A stretch of DNA of 44,047 nucleotides from a virus. Every line of letters begins with the position of its first letter. Position 1 is the first letter of the stretch. The translations under genes and the position numbers were made by a program. Location of the stretch: the IMG/VR virus record IMGVR_UViG_3300025870_001435, positions 1-44,047 of that record; one strand, 5' to 3'. Shown piece by piece: positions 8,063 through 16,466 of the stretch. The notes beneath the pieces were generated by a model that saw only the letters and a program-made list of their open reading frames with translations, was not told the origin of the DNA and searched no databases.

Positions 8063-9174
8063 TCTATCATGTCCTTGACTAAATGGTAATGATCCCAATC
8101 TTTGATCTTGGGTACTTTTAAATCTGTATTGTCTGTACAACGCCATTTGCTACAACGTATAGGCTCAGTTGGCAAATCAATACTATCTTTTTCATATACG
8201 TTACCACGCTTACCACCAACATGACAACTGCCAATGTATATGTCGCCAGTGGGTGTAACTTTTAAATGTTTCATACCTGCCCAGCATATCCAGCCTTCGT
8301 AATTATTCTTTTTATCGTAGTTTAGTTCATTGTAGTGATAATCTTCTTCGTGGTATTCGCCGTTGCTGTCCTGAAACCAAAACTTTAATTTACGTTTGTC
8401 AGGGTCTGCTGTACTACGATATATTTCTTTAATAGCACCTTGTTCGTTATGTCCATAATAACTTGCTTCTTTAGATTCTATTTTTTCTACTTTTGCTTTA
8501 TCAGTAATTTGGTTAGGGTCTTTTTTATCTTTAAATTTATACTTCTCTTCTGGTTGCATACCTTTGCCTTTGTCTTTACCAGGCGGTCTGATATATCTAT
8601 GTTCTATATTAGTAATACCAGCAGCTCTGTATGCTCGATCCATACGATCTACGTTATCTAACTGTCCAGTTTCGACCATAAATCTAAGTATAAGTGTTTT
8701 CTTAGGTTCACCTTTAGCTAACTTGCTGTTTAATTCTAATCTATATTTTTCTAATTCAATAAACTTTTCTATATATTCATCTATACGATCTTCCATAAAC
8801 TCAAAGTGAAAACTTTGTGTAATACCATCTACTAGATCAAACATGTCTTTGTGATACTGTAGTGTGCGTGAACCATTTGTTGTAACACTGATATAACGTC
8901 TGCCTCTACTGCGTATATACGCACATAGATCCAAGAACTTTGGATTAATTGTTGGCTCACCACCGGTTAAACTCCACAGTACATTCGAGCCTTCTTTTTC
9001 ATAAATTACATCTACTAACTGTTTCATATTTTCCAATGGCACGTGTGGACTTGTATAATCATGTAGATAATCCACACAGTAACTACAACTAAAGTTACAA
9101 CGTTTACCTATATACCAGTCAACGCTAAATGCGCCAGTTGGGTTCCATTTAAAATAACTTGCTACGGGTTCCAA
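8050..9174 (-). CDS. Radical SAM enzyme, group B (C-terminal twitch/SPASM-like)
   Basis: A 374-residue protein. It starts at TTG 9174 with a strong AAGGAG five bases upstream; the next Met lies beyond the cluster motif, so TTG must be the start. Motif C26-x3-C30-x2-C33 (RCNFSCSYC), then GGEP at 71-74. The auxiliary-cluster cysteines are 297, 317, 341 and 346 (C-x19-C-x23-C-x4-C), with the typical G.iy.gsC strand between them. A lysine-rich linker (about 200-230) separates core and cluster domain. First gene of the minus-strand run down to 2427, probably driven by CATAAATA at 9218-9211. Confidence 0.92.
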   Translation of the reverse strand: MEPVASYFKWNPTGAFSVDWYIGKRCNFSCSYCVDYLHDYTSPHVPLENMKQLVDVIYEKEGSNVLWSLTGGEPTINPKFLDLCAYIRSRGRRYISVTTNGSRTLQYHKDMFDLVDGITQSFHFEFMEDRIDEYIEKFIELEKYRLELNSKLAKGEPKKTLILRFMVETGQLDNVDRMDRAYRAAGITNIEHRYIRPPGKDKGKGMQPEEKYKFKDKKDPNQITDKAKVEKIESKEASYYGHNEQGAIKEIYRSTADPDKRKLKFWFQDSNGEYHEEDYHYNELNYDKKNNYEGWICWAGMKHLKVTPTGDIYIGSCHVGGKRGNVYEKDSIDLPTEPIRCSKWRCTDNTDLKVPKIKDWDHYHLVKDMIEWKP

Positions 9175-9202
9175 GATTGCTCCTTTTGTAATTATATATG
9201 TA

Positions 9203-9218
9203 TATAAATATATTTATG
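9203..9218. promoter_or_regulatory. Head-to-head late promoters (NATAAATA)
   Basis: TATAAATA on the plus strand (9203-9210) directly abuts TATTTATG (9211-9218), which reads CATAAATA on the minus strand. Both match NATAAATA, the late promoter form of T4-like cyanophages. The plus-strand copy would start RNA at or beside ATG 9216; the minus-strand copy gives an RNA leader of about 30 bases with AAGGAG before TTG 9174. Confidence 0.65.
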
Positions 9219-10382
9219 GAAAATAAAACCTTTTGTTCAGTATTATGGAATCACCAGATGGTAGACGGTACCGGTAGAGTAAAGCCCTGTTGTAGATTCT
9301 TAGAAGACTATCGTCCCAAAGATCATACACTGGATAATTATAGTATCCAGGAAATATTCGACAGTGACTTTCAAAACGATCTTCGCAAGCGTATACTTGC
9401 TGGAGAAAGATTGGAAGGATGTACACGTTGCTATGAAGAAGAAGACAACAATAAAAAAAGTTTACGTATGCGTCTCAACGAACATCCAAAAGTTGGCGCT
9501 AAAACTGTTGATACTGAAAATTATAAGTTAGAATACTTGGAACTTAGCCTAAGTAACGACTGTAATCTTATGTGTAGAATGTGCGACAGTCGATATAGTT
9601 TTAAACTGTTTGATGAAGAACAAGAATATCATGGCAAAACGTTTGTTGGAAAGGCTATTGGCAGTGAACCTGGCTCTAAGATAAAACATACAAAAGCAAA
9701 TTTAGATAGTATATACCCTCATCTAAAGGATATGAAATATATTAAATTTACAGGCGGCGAGCCCCTTATTATTCCTGATCATTGGAAACTAATAGAACAT
9801 GCTGTGGAAAAGGGCTATGCTAAAAACATAAGATTAAACTATAGTACCAATTGTACAGTGTGGCCCAAGAAGAAAATTGTAGATATATGGAAAGAGTTTG
9901 ACCATATTGAACTTGCTGTTAGTTTAGATAGTATTATTAAAGAAGAAAATGAATATCAACGACACTTGACCAATCACGAAAGCGCACTGAAAAATATTGA
10001 CAAATATGTAGAAATAGCAGACACTGTTGGAATGACTGTGGTAGCAAGACCCACGGTTACAATCTATAATGCTTATCATTTGCCTGAAACACTTGAATGG
10101 TTGGATGATAGAAATATTATGTTAAACCCTACACACCTAACGTTTCCATTGTATTTGGGGTTAACAGTGTTACCACAGAGTCAAAAAGATATTATAAAAC
10201 AAAAATATCACAACTACAACTACAAAAATGAAACTATTAAAAATCTATGTGACTATATTTTAACATACATGTACAGTGAAGATAAATCCAATATCTTAGA
10301 TAAGTTTAAATCACACACTGCTTTTTGGGATAAGTCTAGATCGCAGGATTTTAAAACAGTTTATCCCTATTACACTTTTTGA
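9216..10382 (+). CDS. Radical SAM enzyme, group A (N-terminal twitch)
   Basis: A 388-residue protein counted from ATG 9216. An in-frame ATG at 9198 lies ahead of the TATAAATA and is unlikely to be used. The twitch domain shows Cys7, Cys25-Cys26 (in GRVKPCC), Cys69 and Cys72; the rSAM motif is C116-x3-C120-x2-C123, followed by FTGGEPLI. The tail reads FWDKSRSQDFKTVYPYYTF. It is the only group A gene on the plus strand and stands alone, converging on the SDR-like gene at 10370 with a 13-base overlap. The promoter is so close that the RNA may have no leader. Confidence 0.93.
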   Translation: MENKTFCSVLWNHQMVDGTGRVKPCCRFLEDYRPKDHTLDNYSIQEIFDSDFQNDLRKRILAGERLEGCTRCYEEEDNNKKSLRMRLNEHPKVGAKTVDTENYKLEYLELSLSNDCNLMCRMCDSRYSFKLFDEEQEYHGKTFVGKAIGSEPGSKIKHTKANLDSIYPHLKDMKYIKFTGGEPLIIPDHWKLIEHAVEKGYAKNIRLNYSTNCTVWPKKKIVDIWKEFDHIELAVSLDSIIKEENEYQRHLTNHESALKNIDKYVEIADTVGMTVVARPTVTIYNAYHLPETLEWLDDRNIMLNPTHLTFPLYLGLTVLPQSQKDIIKQKYHNYNYKNETIKNLCDYILTYMYSEDKSNILDKFKSHTAFWDKSRSQDFKTVYPYYTF

Positions 10383-10924
10383 ATACGATCCAAACATAGC
10401 TCACTGATATTAACATTGTGAGGTTGATCTATTAACCATTTAATTACACCAGCAACATAGTCTGTGTCTAACTTCAGAGTGTCGGGCATTTTTTCATCTT
10501 GTCTAGGAGTATGCATATTGCCCGGAGCAATGTAAGTTGTTTTGCAAGCGGGTGGAGTATCACTACTGCATGCTTGACTGAGTTGTCTCATATATGCTCG
10601 CAATGCACGTTTTTCAACAGGGTAAATCCATTGGGATCCTTTAACAGGTGTGTCTGCACTACTTCCAACGGCTATTAGATAACCTTGGTGATTATTTTTA
10701 ACCCATTCTTTTGCTATAGCTTCAGCAAGTAACACTTGACTAAAGTCACCTAATGCGCTACATAGTATTACCACGTCGTGGTCTAGTGATTTTCCACTCG
10801 CTTGCTGTCTAACATCACGCTTTCCCATGTTGTATCCACTGGATCTACTGTAGTATTCTGCATGTGGATAAAGTTTAGCAATACTTTCTGCTAATCCATA
10901 TTCTTTATTTCCTATTACAAGCAT
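10370..10924 (-). CDS. SDR-like NAD(P)-binding oxidoreductase (short, paralog of the one at 6306)
   Basis: A 184-residue protein beginning MLVIGNKEYGLAESIAKLYP, a dinucleotide-fold start. It has Ser88 in AVGSSAD and Tyr101-x3-Lys105 in IYPVEKRAL, matching the short-chain dehydrogenase catalytic set. Identity to the 6306 protein is obvious over the first 30 residues (both have G..LAxS...YP.A.Y.SRSSG). Its start overlaps the end of the group A rSAM gene at 10915 by 10 bases, repeating the rSAM-SDR order seen at 6851/6306. Function inferred as a redox step paired with that rSAM enzyme. Confidence 0.7.
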   Translation of the reverse strand: MLVIGNKEYGLAESIAKLYPHAEYYSRSSGYNMGKRDVRQQASGKSLDHDVVILCSALGDFSQVLLAEAIAKEWVKNNHQGYLIAVGSSADTPVKGSQWIYPVEKRALRAYMRQLSQACSSDTPPACKTTYIAPGNMHTPRQDEKMPDTLKLDTDYVAGVIKWLIDQPHNVNISELCLDRIQKV

Positions 10925-12093
10925 TCGTCGAACATCTCCTTTAGTATTGGCAGGCTATCATGATAGCTGTTTTTTCTTATTTTGTCAAGTCTATTTAAAT
11001 TGCTTCTAGCATTTGATAACAGTTCTAGATCTGTATCTGCACTGTAAAGATAAGTTTCTATATTTTTTAAGCCTCTTACTTTCATATGCTTTTCCATATT
11101 ACTTAATTTATTCATCGCTATCTCTTTGTATTTTTCTGGTATGTTGCTGATATTTAAATACGTCGGACCCCATAACATATTAGTAAAAGTTAAAAAATAA
11201 TTATTTCTATAGCAATATTCTAACAGTTCGTCTAGATAAAACAAACTTAGTATACTCACAGTAGGCGCTACATGAAAACGCCAACCCGGACATCGTTCAG
11301 TGAAGTACTTCATATTTTTATGAACTATATCCCAATTACTAGGGTAGCGTATATATTCTGCTCTCACTCCAACACCGTCAATGCTGGGCATCATAAGTCC
11401 ACTAGGAAAATGACTCAACAGCTCTATAAACTTGGGATTGGTTGTTTGAAAGTTACTGTTAAATTCTATTTCTACATCTTCATTGAGACCTTCGTCAATC
11501 AATCTCTGTAGTATTTTAAGTACACCTTTAACAACACTGGGTTCGCCGCCTGTAAAATATAATCTACTGGTTTTGTTCATGCAACTTAGTAGATCTTCTA
11601 TATTTTTATCACTGTAAGGATTGGTTAAGTCCCTGTGTTTGGTTAAATCATATATGTTCTTGTAGTGAAACATTGTATCATCGTAGTGCTTTTTTGTTTC
11701 ATCAAATATCATACTACTGCTTTTGGGGTTACAGGTAATACAACTTAGATTACATTTGTTACTGAGCCTCAGATCAATTAAATCATATCCAATACTTTTT
11801 AAATGTTCTAAATCAACTGTGTCACGTTTGTATTTTTCTAGATAGTTTCGAACCTCTCTGGTACGCTTACTACTACTTCCGGCAGAATCTTGTCTTTCAC
11901 AGTGATGACATCCAACATGGTACTTTCCATTTAGAAAGTCTTGTTCTATTTCTTTCCATAATTTACTGTCTTTGTATTCTGCTACGCTGCCTCTGTAGTT
12001 GTATTTCTGATCAAACACACAGCAAGGTCTTACTCCTCCACTGGGATCTGTAGCAATACCGTTGTATACCAATGGACATATTATATCATTCAT
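10915..12093 (-). CDS. Radical SAM enzyme, group A (N-terminal twitch)
   Basis: A 392-residue protein counted from ATG 12093; TTG 12102 is an alternative, and GGGGG upstream could serve either. The twitch region has Cys6 and Cys24-Cys25 in GGVRPCC, then HHC-type C-x2-C. The core motif is KCNLSCITC, followed by FTGGEPSVV, and SIDGVGVRAEYIRYPSNWD is the conserved barrel segment of the group. The tail reads RLDKIRKNSYHDSLPILKEM. It overlaps the PP-loop gene upstream by 8 bases and the SDR-like gene downstream by 10. Confidence 0.93.
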   Translation of the reverse strand: MNDIICPLVYNGIATDPSGGVRPCCVFDQKYNYRGSVAEYKDSKLWKEIEQDFLNGKYHVGCHHCERQDSAGSSSKRTREVRNYLEKYKRDTVDLEHLKSIGYDLIDLRLSNKCNLSCITCNPKSSSMIFDETKKHYDDTMFHYKNIYDLTKHRDLTNPYSDKNIEDLLSCMNKTSRLYFTGGEPSVVKGVLKILQRLIDEGLNEDVEIEFNSNFQTTNPKFIELLSHFPSGLMMPSIDGVGVRAEYIRYPSNWDIVHKNMKYFTERCPGWRFHVAPTVSILSLFYLDELLEYCYRNNYFLTFTNMLWGPTYLNISNIPEKYKEIAMNKLSNMEKHMKVRGLKNIETYLYSADTDLELLSNARSNLNRLDKIRKNSYHDSLPILKEMFDECL

Positions 12094-12742
12094 ATCTACC
12101 AAACCCCCAATATCGTTCTAAACAAAACCAACAGTCTGTTTCACAATGCTTGCTAAAGTCGTCGGTGAATACTTCGCAACTTCTTGTTAGTGGAAACAGT
12201 GTGTCCATAAGATTAAATTTTTCATACAGTTCTCTTACACCCTGTTTGTCTATGTTAATTAAAGGTAAAAACACATGCCCGCCTCGTACAGTTGGCTTAA
12301 CAGTGTCAGAATTTCTATCATCAACAGGACCATTTTGATCAAATGCTATCATTACATCACTGGGAGGATTTTTAGTAATTCCCACATAATGACAGTTTAT
12401 TTGGTTGTTGCGATATGCGCTGTCTACTACTTTTTGCTGTACCAAATCATAACTTTCACCATGATAATTTACACCAGTTGGATGTATACCAAATTTAATA
12501 CCAGGAAATGTTTCTTCCATAAAGAAAATCACTTTGGTTGCAAACTGTAGCTGATACGCCTTGCCCGCATGACAAACTGTCATTGGAATAATTTCACATT
12601 CTTTATTAGTTTCTGTGATATACTTACACAACATATAAAGTACTATTGCGCTGTCTGCTCCACCACTCAGTTTAATGCCTATTTTATTAAAGTCATCTGG
12701 CAAATTAAATTCAATTATATCCTGACTATTTTCTATTATCAT
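12086..12742 (-). CDS. PP-loop ATPase, QueC-like
   Basis: A 218-residue protein with the PP-loop SGGADS at 26-31, which binds ATP and adenylates a carboxylate or amide. The C-terminal end carries SCE...HCETDCWFCLER, a four-cysteine zinc-type site close to that of 7-cyano-7-deazaguanine synthase (QueC), where the pattern is SC...HCGxCxxCxER; here the spacing is C-x3-C-x2-C. QueC makes preQ0, and some phages use that pathway to modify DNA. No QueD or GCH gene is visible and none of the rSAM proteins has the QueE-type spacing, so a new adenylating role is equally possible. Confidence 0.75.
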   Translation of the reverse strand: MIIENSQDIIEFNLPDDFNKIGIKLSGGADSAIVLYMLCKYITETNKECEIIPMTVCHAGKAYQLQFATKVIFFMEETFPGIKFGIHPTGVNYHGESYDLVQQKVVDSAYRNNQINCHYVGITKNPPSDVMIAFDQNGPVDDRNSDTVKPTVRGGHVFLPLINIDKQGVRELYEKFNLMDTLFPLTRSCEVFTDDFSKHCETDCWFCLERYWGFGRYE

Positions 12743-13797
12743 AGATTTACTCTCTTTGTATTTTTACCATACCCACTGCTAAATTCAAATTTGTCGCCGC
12801 ATGTTCTACCACAGGTATATATTCTTTTATATTTTTCGTCTGCGTTATGCCAACTTCTATCTAAATACTTAGCAAAGAAGTCGTGTTGTAGTACGTCCCA
12901 GCCGTGTGTTCTCATATCGTTAAAATCTTGTCCGTATAAGTTATAGATATTATCAAAACTCTGACGTTGAGGATTGTGTGGTCCAAAATATGCTGGTGCT
13001 CCCATCCAAGTACATGGCCATAAACGCATATTCATATCAATAAACACACTGTTTTCTTGTTTGTATTTACACGTAATAGGAGTTTGCTCTATATACTGGT
13101 CAAAACTATCGTAAGTTTTTTTAATAGTGTTCATATCGCTTTGATTGTGATTGTCTTTTTTATCTTTTACAACACTTCCTTTACGAGTTTCGATTTGTTT
13201 TTGTTGTTGTTCTGCAAATCTTCCTGTATACTTGGCATTAAACTGTTTGAATCCCATATCTGTTGCCATTTGTTTTGCAGTTTCTATCTGATGATAGTTG
13301 TGTTCAAACTCAATAAAGTACCAACGGGCGTTGCCGCCAGCATCTATAAATGCTTGTGCGTTGGTCATTATTTTATCAAAGTTACTGTTTACTCTATATA
13401 AATGATTGGTATCAGCTAGTCCGTCTATACTAAAGTTTACAGTAATACGATCACTTTTTTGTGCCAAGTCACGCCACCAAGCAGAAGTTCTGGCACTACC
13501 ATTTACTGCCATTTTAAATTCTTTAACGCCTTGACTTATACTATAGTCAATACAATCATCTAGTGTAGGGCTACTAAGACTGTCGCCAAAGTTACCACAG
13601 TGAAATAGTTTTACACTATCACGATCAAATGGTTCCAGTATAATTTTATAGTCGTCTACAGTTGTATCAGCAATAGGCATGTGTGGATTAAGTTCAGTCT
13701 GACTGCCGTGGAATCTAGCACACTGCGGACATGCTAGATGGCACCTACTGGTGTGATCCATTTGGATTATTTTAATCTCATTCAGATTCAGAAACAA
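12739..13797 (-). CDS. Radical SAM enzyme, group C (CGNxGD motif)
   Basis: A 352-residue protein started at TTG 13797, preceded by AAAGGA at good spacing. Motif C19-x3-C23-x2-C26 (RCHLACPQC). Where the other groups have GGEP it reads CGNFGD at 67-72. The block FSIDGLADTNHLYR and the stretch AGGNARWYFIEFEHNYHQIE are shared with the three other group C proteins. The C-terminal SPASM-like region includes TCKYKQENSVFI, WPCTWMG (PCT where the paralogs have PCC) and CGRTCGD. It lies between the PP-loop gene (4-base overlap) and a group A gene. Confidence 0.92.
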   Translation of the reverse strand: MFLNLNEIKIIQMDHTSRCHLACPQCARFHGSQTELNPHMPIADTTVDDYKIILEPFDRDSVKLFHCGNFGDSLSSPTLDDCIDYSISQGVKEFKMAVNGSARTSAWWRDLAQKSDRITVNFSIDGLADTNHLYRVNSNFDKIMTNAQAFIDAGGNARWYFIEFEHNYHQIETAKQMATDMGFKQFNAKYTGRFAEQQQKQIETRKGSVVKDKKDNHNQSDMNTIKKTYDSFDQYIEQTPITCKYKQENSVFIDMNMRLWPCTWMGAPAYFGPHNPQRQSFDNIYNLYGQDFNDMRTHGWDVLQHDFFAKYLDRSWHNADEKYKRIYTCGRTCGDKFEFSSGYGKNTKRVNL

Positions 13798-15154
13798 CTT
13801 CAGTGTCCTTTAACAATTCGTACAGCTCTGGAATATATGTTTCAATACTATGATTACGTATCTTGTCTAATCTACGTGTCGCATACCAAAACTGTGGCAA
13901 GTGTTCACTGAAGTCTTTGGCGTACATATACTTTACATATTGATCCAGAAGTGCAACTGCTTCTTTTCTACTACTGGCTTTACGTTCTTCTGTAAAGTCG
14001 CTTTCATCAATTATTTTTAACAGTCGTGGTTTGTAGTCTTCATACTTTTGTTTGATATGGTCTTTTGCCCAACCTGGTAACATTCTAATATTGTAAAACT
14101 TAGGACCATGCAGTGGATGTGGTGTAATAATAGGACGCCAGTCATCGTCATTTACACGTGGTATCTTGTTTAACAATATCCATTCCATAAACTCTGGAAA
14201 GTGTAGTACATTAAACACATTGATAGTTGCCGCGATCCATACTTTGAAGTTGCCTTCAGCTTGACTTACTTTAATTAGATTTTCATATATTTTATCAAAC
14301 CTACTAGGAGGACGCATATAGTAGTTTATATCACCTACTCCGTCAATACTAGCACCAATGTTTACTTGTTTAAAATGTTTCCAGACATCCCAAGCACGTT
14401 GTGGTATATTGGTAAGGTTTGTGTTGTACTCTACAATAATGTTTTTAGCATGACCTTGATCCACACACTTTTGTAAAAATTCATAGTGTCTGTCAATCAT
14501 CAATGGCTCGCCGCCAACAATATACAGTTTACGTATCTGTTCAATGTTGTCGTCCATTTGTACCCAATAGTGATCACTGGTGTGCCAATTGTACAAGTCC
14601 TCTTCAGGCTCATACTTGCCTTTATCATTTTTAATTAATTTTACTTTACCATGACTGTCTTTGTAACTGTCTTGCCATAGTTTAACTTGATCTTCATACC
14701 ACATGCTGCTGTCAGTGGGACCGCACATACGACATTTTAAATTACACAAGTTACCAAAGCGTACATCGTAGAAGCTACAGTTGATTTCATCTGCACGTAT
14801 AGTACCATCTTGTTCAGTTTTACTCAACAAGTCTTCCCAACTAAATTCGCCACGCTCTATCCATATTTTATTTTCATATTCTATACGAGCATTCATTCCG
14901 CTTTCAACTTCAGTCTGACAACGTACACATTCTGGATGCCAACGTCCTTCCATCATATACTTGCGTATTTCTTTGCTGAGGTCGCTGTTTCGAACCATTT
15001 GTAGGTCTGCATTTCTGGCATTATATTCTTTGCCATTTTCATCTCGAAGTATACCGCCAGTAGGTCCATGCTGTGCTTGACAGCAGACTCTAATATCGCC
15101 ATTTGCTCTAAGGCTTGTACTCATCCATGGAACAGGACATAGTGTGTTATTCAT
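13778..15154 (-). CDS. Radical SAM enzyme, group A (N-terminal twitch)
   Basis: A 458-residue protein. Twitch cysteines are Cys6, Cys24-Cys25 (GDIRVCC), Cys76 and Cys79; the core motif is C137-x3-C141-x2-C144 (LCNLKCRMC), then VGGEPLM and SIDGVGDINYYMRPPSRFD. An insert of about 60 residues between the core motif and GGEP makes it longer than the 9216 protein. The tail RLDKIRNHSIETYIPELYEL is the cleanest copy of the group A C-terminal signature. First of three consecutive overlapping group A genes reaching to 17872. Confidence 0.93.
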   Translation of the reverse strand: MNNTLCPVPWMSTSLRANGDIRVCCQAQHGPTGGILRDENGKEYNARNADLQMVRNSDLSKEIRKYMMEGRWHPECVRCQTEVESGMNARIEYENKIWIERGEFSWEDLLSKTEQDGTIRADEINCSFYDVRFGNLCNLKCRMCGPTDSSMWYEDQVKLWQDSYKDSHGKVKLIKNDKGKYEPEEDLYNWHTSDHYWVQMDDNIEQIRKLYIVGGEPLMIDRHYEFLQKCVDQGHAKNIIVEYNTNLTNIPQRAWDVWKHFKQVNIGASIDGVGDINYYMRPPSRFDKIYENLIKVSQAEGNFKVWIAATINVFNVLHFPEFMEWILLNKIPRVNDDDWRPIITPHPLHGPKFYNIRMLPGWAKDHIKQKYEDYKPRLLKIIDESDFTEERKASSRKEAVALLDQYVKYMYAKDFSEHLPQFWYATRRLDKIRNHSIETYIPELYELLKDTEVVSESE

Positions 15155-16466
15155 TTAAATACTCCAAGTGAGGGAATGTAGTCCAATAGTCTACATTTCT
15201 TAATTTGTTTAATCTTAAATAATATTCTCGAGCTTTATTATTTAAATTATCGTCTTCTCTAGTGGGCGCACTTAGTGCTTTTATTAACCCTTGTACAGTT
15301 TTAGTTTCTCTGTTTTTACTCTTACTGCGATTACACATCCAACTATTATCAATAAAGTTTTCTAAATCTTCAATCTCTTGTTGTCTATATTCCAACGGTA
15401 CTAGTTCATGCCGCATCCATTCTTTACCACGTACACTAGTAAATCCTAAATGAAAGCGTTGGTTACTTGTACGTTCACACATATTATCAAAGTATTCCAA
15501 CATAGGCACCAAGCCTACACAATTAAGTGCTTGTAAACAAGTTTGTGTAACCATTTCCCATTCATCATGTAAACTATTTGAGTTTTCAATACTGCTTATT
15601 ACACTATTCCAGTCTGTGTGATAACGTATTAATTCGTCTTTTTCTTGCCCAGCATCAATACTAAAACGTAGTAGCCCACCTTTAAAATGATTTAGTAAAT
15701 CAACTATCTCAGGTGTTATTAGTGTTGCATTAGTACTGATGTCAAGGCTGATGTTTTTAGCATATTCTGTGTTTGCTATTTCCCACATAAAGTTTATACT
15801 GTGTCTATCAGCAAATACTTCGCCACCTCTGAACTCCATAAACAATACGTGTTGTAAGTTAGTCATAATTTGTTCTCTAAAGAACTCACTTTGGCTGAGA
15901 TACTCTTGTCCACTACGCTTGGCAATATCTAAACTACCTTGCATTTGATTGGTCATAGTATCGCCCCACTTACTGTATTCTTTGTACATCATACTGCTAA
16001 GATTTGGACTACACATCACACAACTTAGATTACACTTTGTACTAAGTCTTACTTCCCACCACTGTGGCATTATATCTACATGACCGTTTGCTTCCCAATA
16101 CTTGAGTAAATGTGGTTTTGCTTTTTCCAAGAAGCGTTTGTTTTTACCAGTACGCTTACTCCCAAAGCCGCTGTTTTCCATTCTGAAACAAAACTCACAG
16201 TTACTAATACGTTCACCACTGAGCATTCTCATACGGAAATTTTTCATAAATTTTCCGTTCCATAAATCTTCTATTTTGTCTTTGCTGAGATTATAAACAT
16301 CTGTGTCACTACTATAAGTGTCGTCATTTATTTCCTCTAGAGCAAGCTCTTTGGGTATGCCATAATCAATACCTTCAATACTACAACAAACTCTAGCATC
16401 GCCTTTACCTCTAGTATTGAGCTGTACAAACGGTACAACACAGAAATTGTCTTCGTTTATATTCAT
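15147..16466 (-). CDS. Radical SAM enzyme, group A, with GGEV instead of GGEP
   Basis: A 439-residue protein. Twitch cysteines are Cys9, Cys27-Cys28 (GDARVCC), Cys90 and Cys93; the core is C145-x3-C149-x2-C152 (KCNLSCVMC). The SAM-binding turn reads RGGEVF at 213-218, with Val where Pro is normal, though the GGE itself is kept. FSIDAGQEKDELIRYHTDW replaces the usual DG(V/L)G..xxYIR segment. Tail: RLNKLRNVDYWTTFPHLEYL. It overlaps the neighbours by 8 and 4 bases. Confidence 0.92.
   Translation of the reverse strand: MNINEDNFCVVPFVQLNTRGKGDARVCCSIEGIDYGIPKELALEEINDDTYSSDTDVYNLSKDKIEDLWNGKFMKNFRMRMLSGERISNCEFCFRMENSGFGSKRTGKNKRFLEKAKPHLLKYWEANGHVDIMPQWWEVRLSTKCNLSCVMCSPNLSSMMYKEYSKWGDTMTNQMQGSLDIAKRSGQEYLSQSEFFREQIMTNLQHVLFMEFRGGEVFADRHSINFMWEIANTEYAKNISLDISTNATLITPEIVDLLNHFKGGLLRFSIDAGQEKDELIRYHTDWNSVISSIENSNSLHDEWEMVTQTCLQALNCVGLVPMLEYFDNMCERTSNQRFHLGFTSVRGKEWMRHELVPLEYRQQEIEDLENFIDNSWMCNRSKSKNRETKTVQGLIKALSAPTREDDNLNNKAREYYLRLNKLRNVDYWTTFPHLEYLNE

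Noticed and set aside
8063-8146. Longer start for the 6851 rSAM gene
   Set aside because: It would overlap the upstream gene by 97 bases, and ATG 8062 has AAGGA at suitable spacing.
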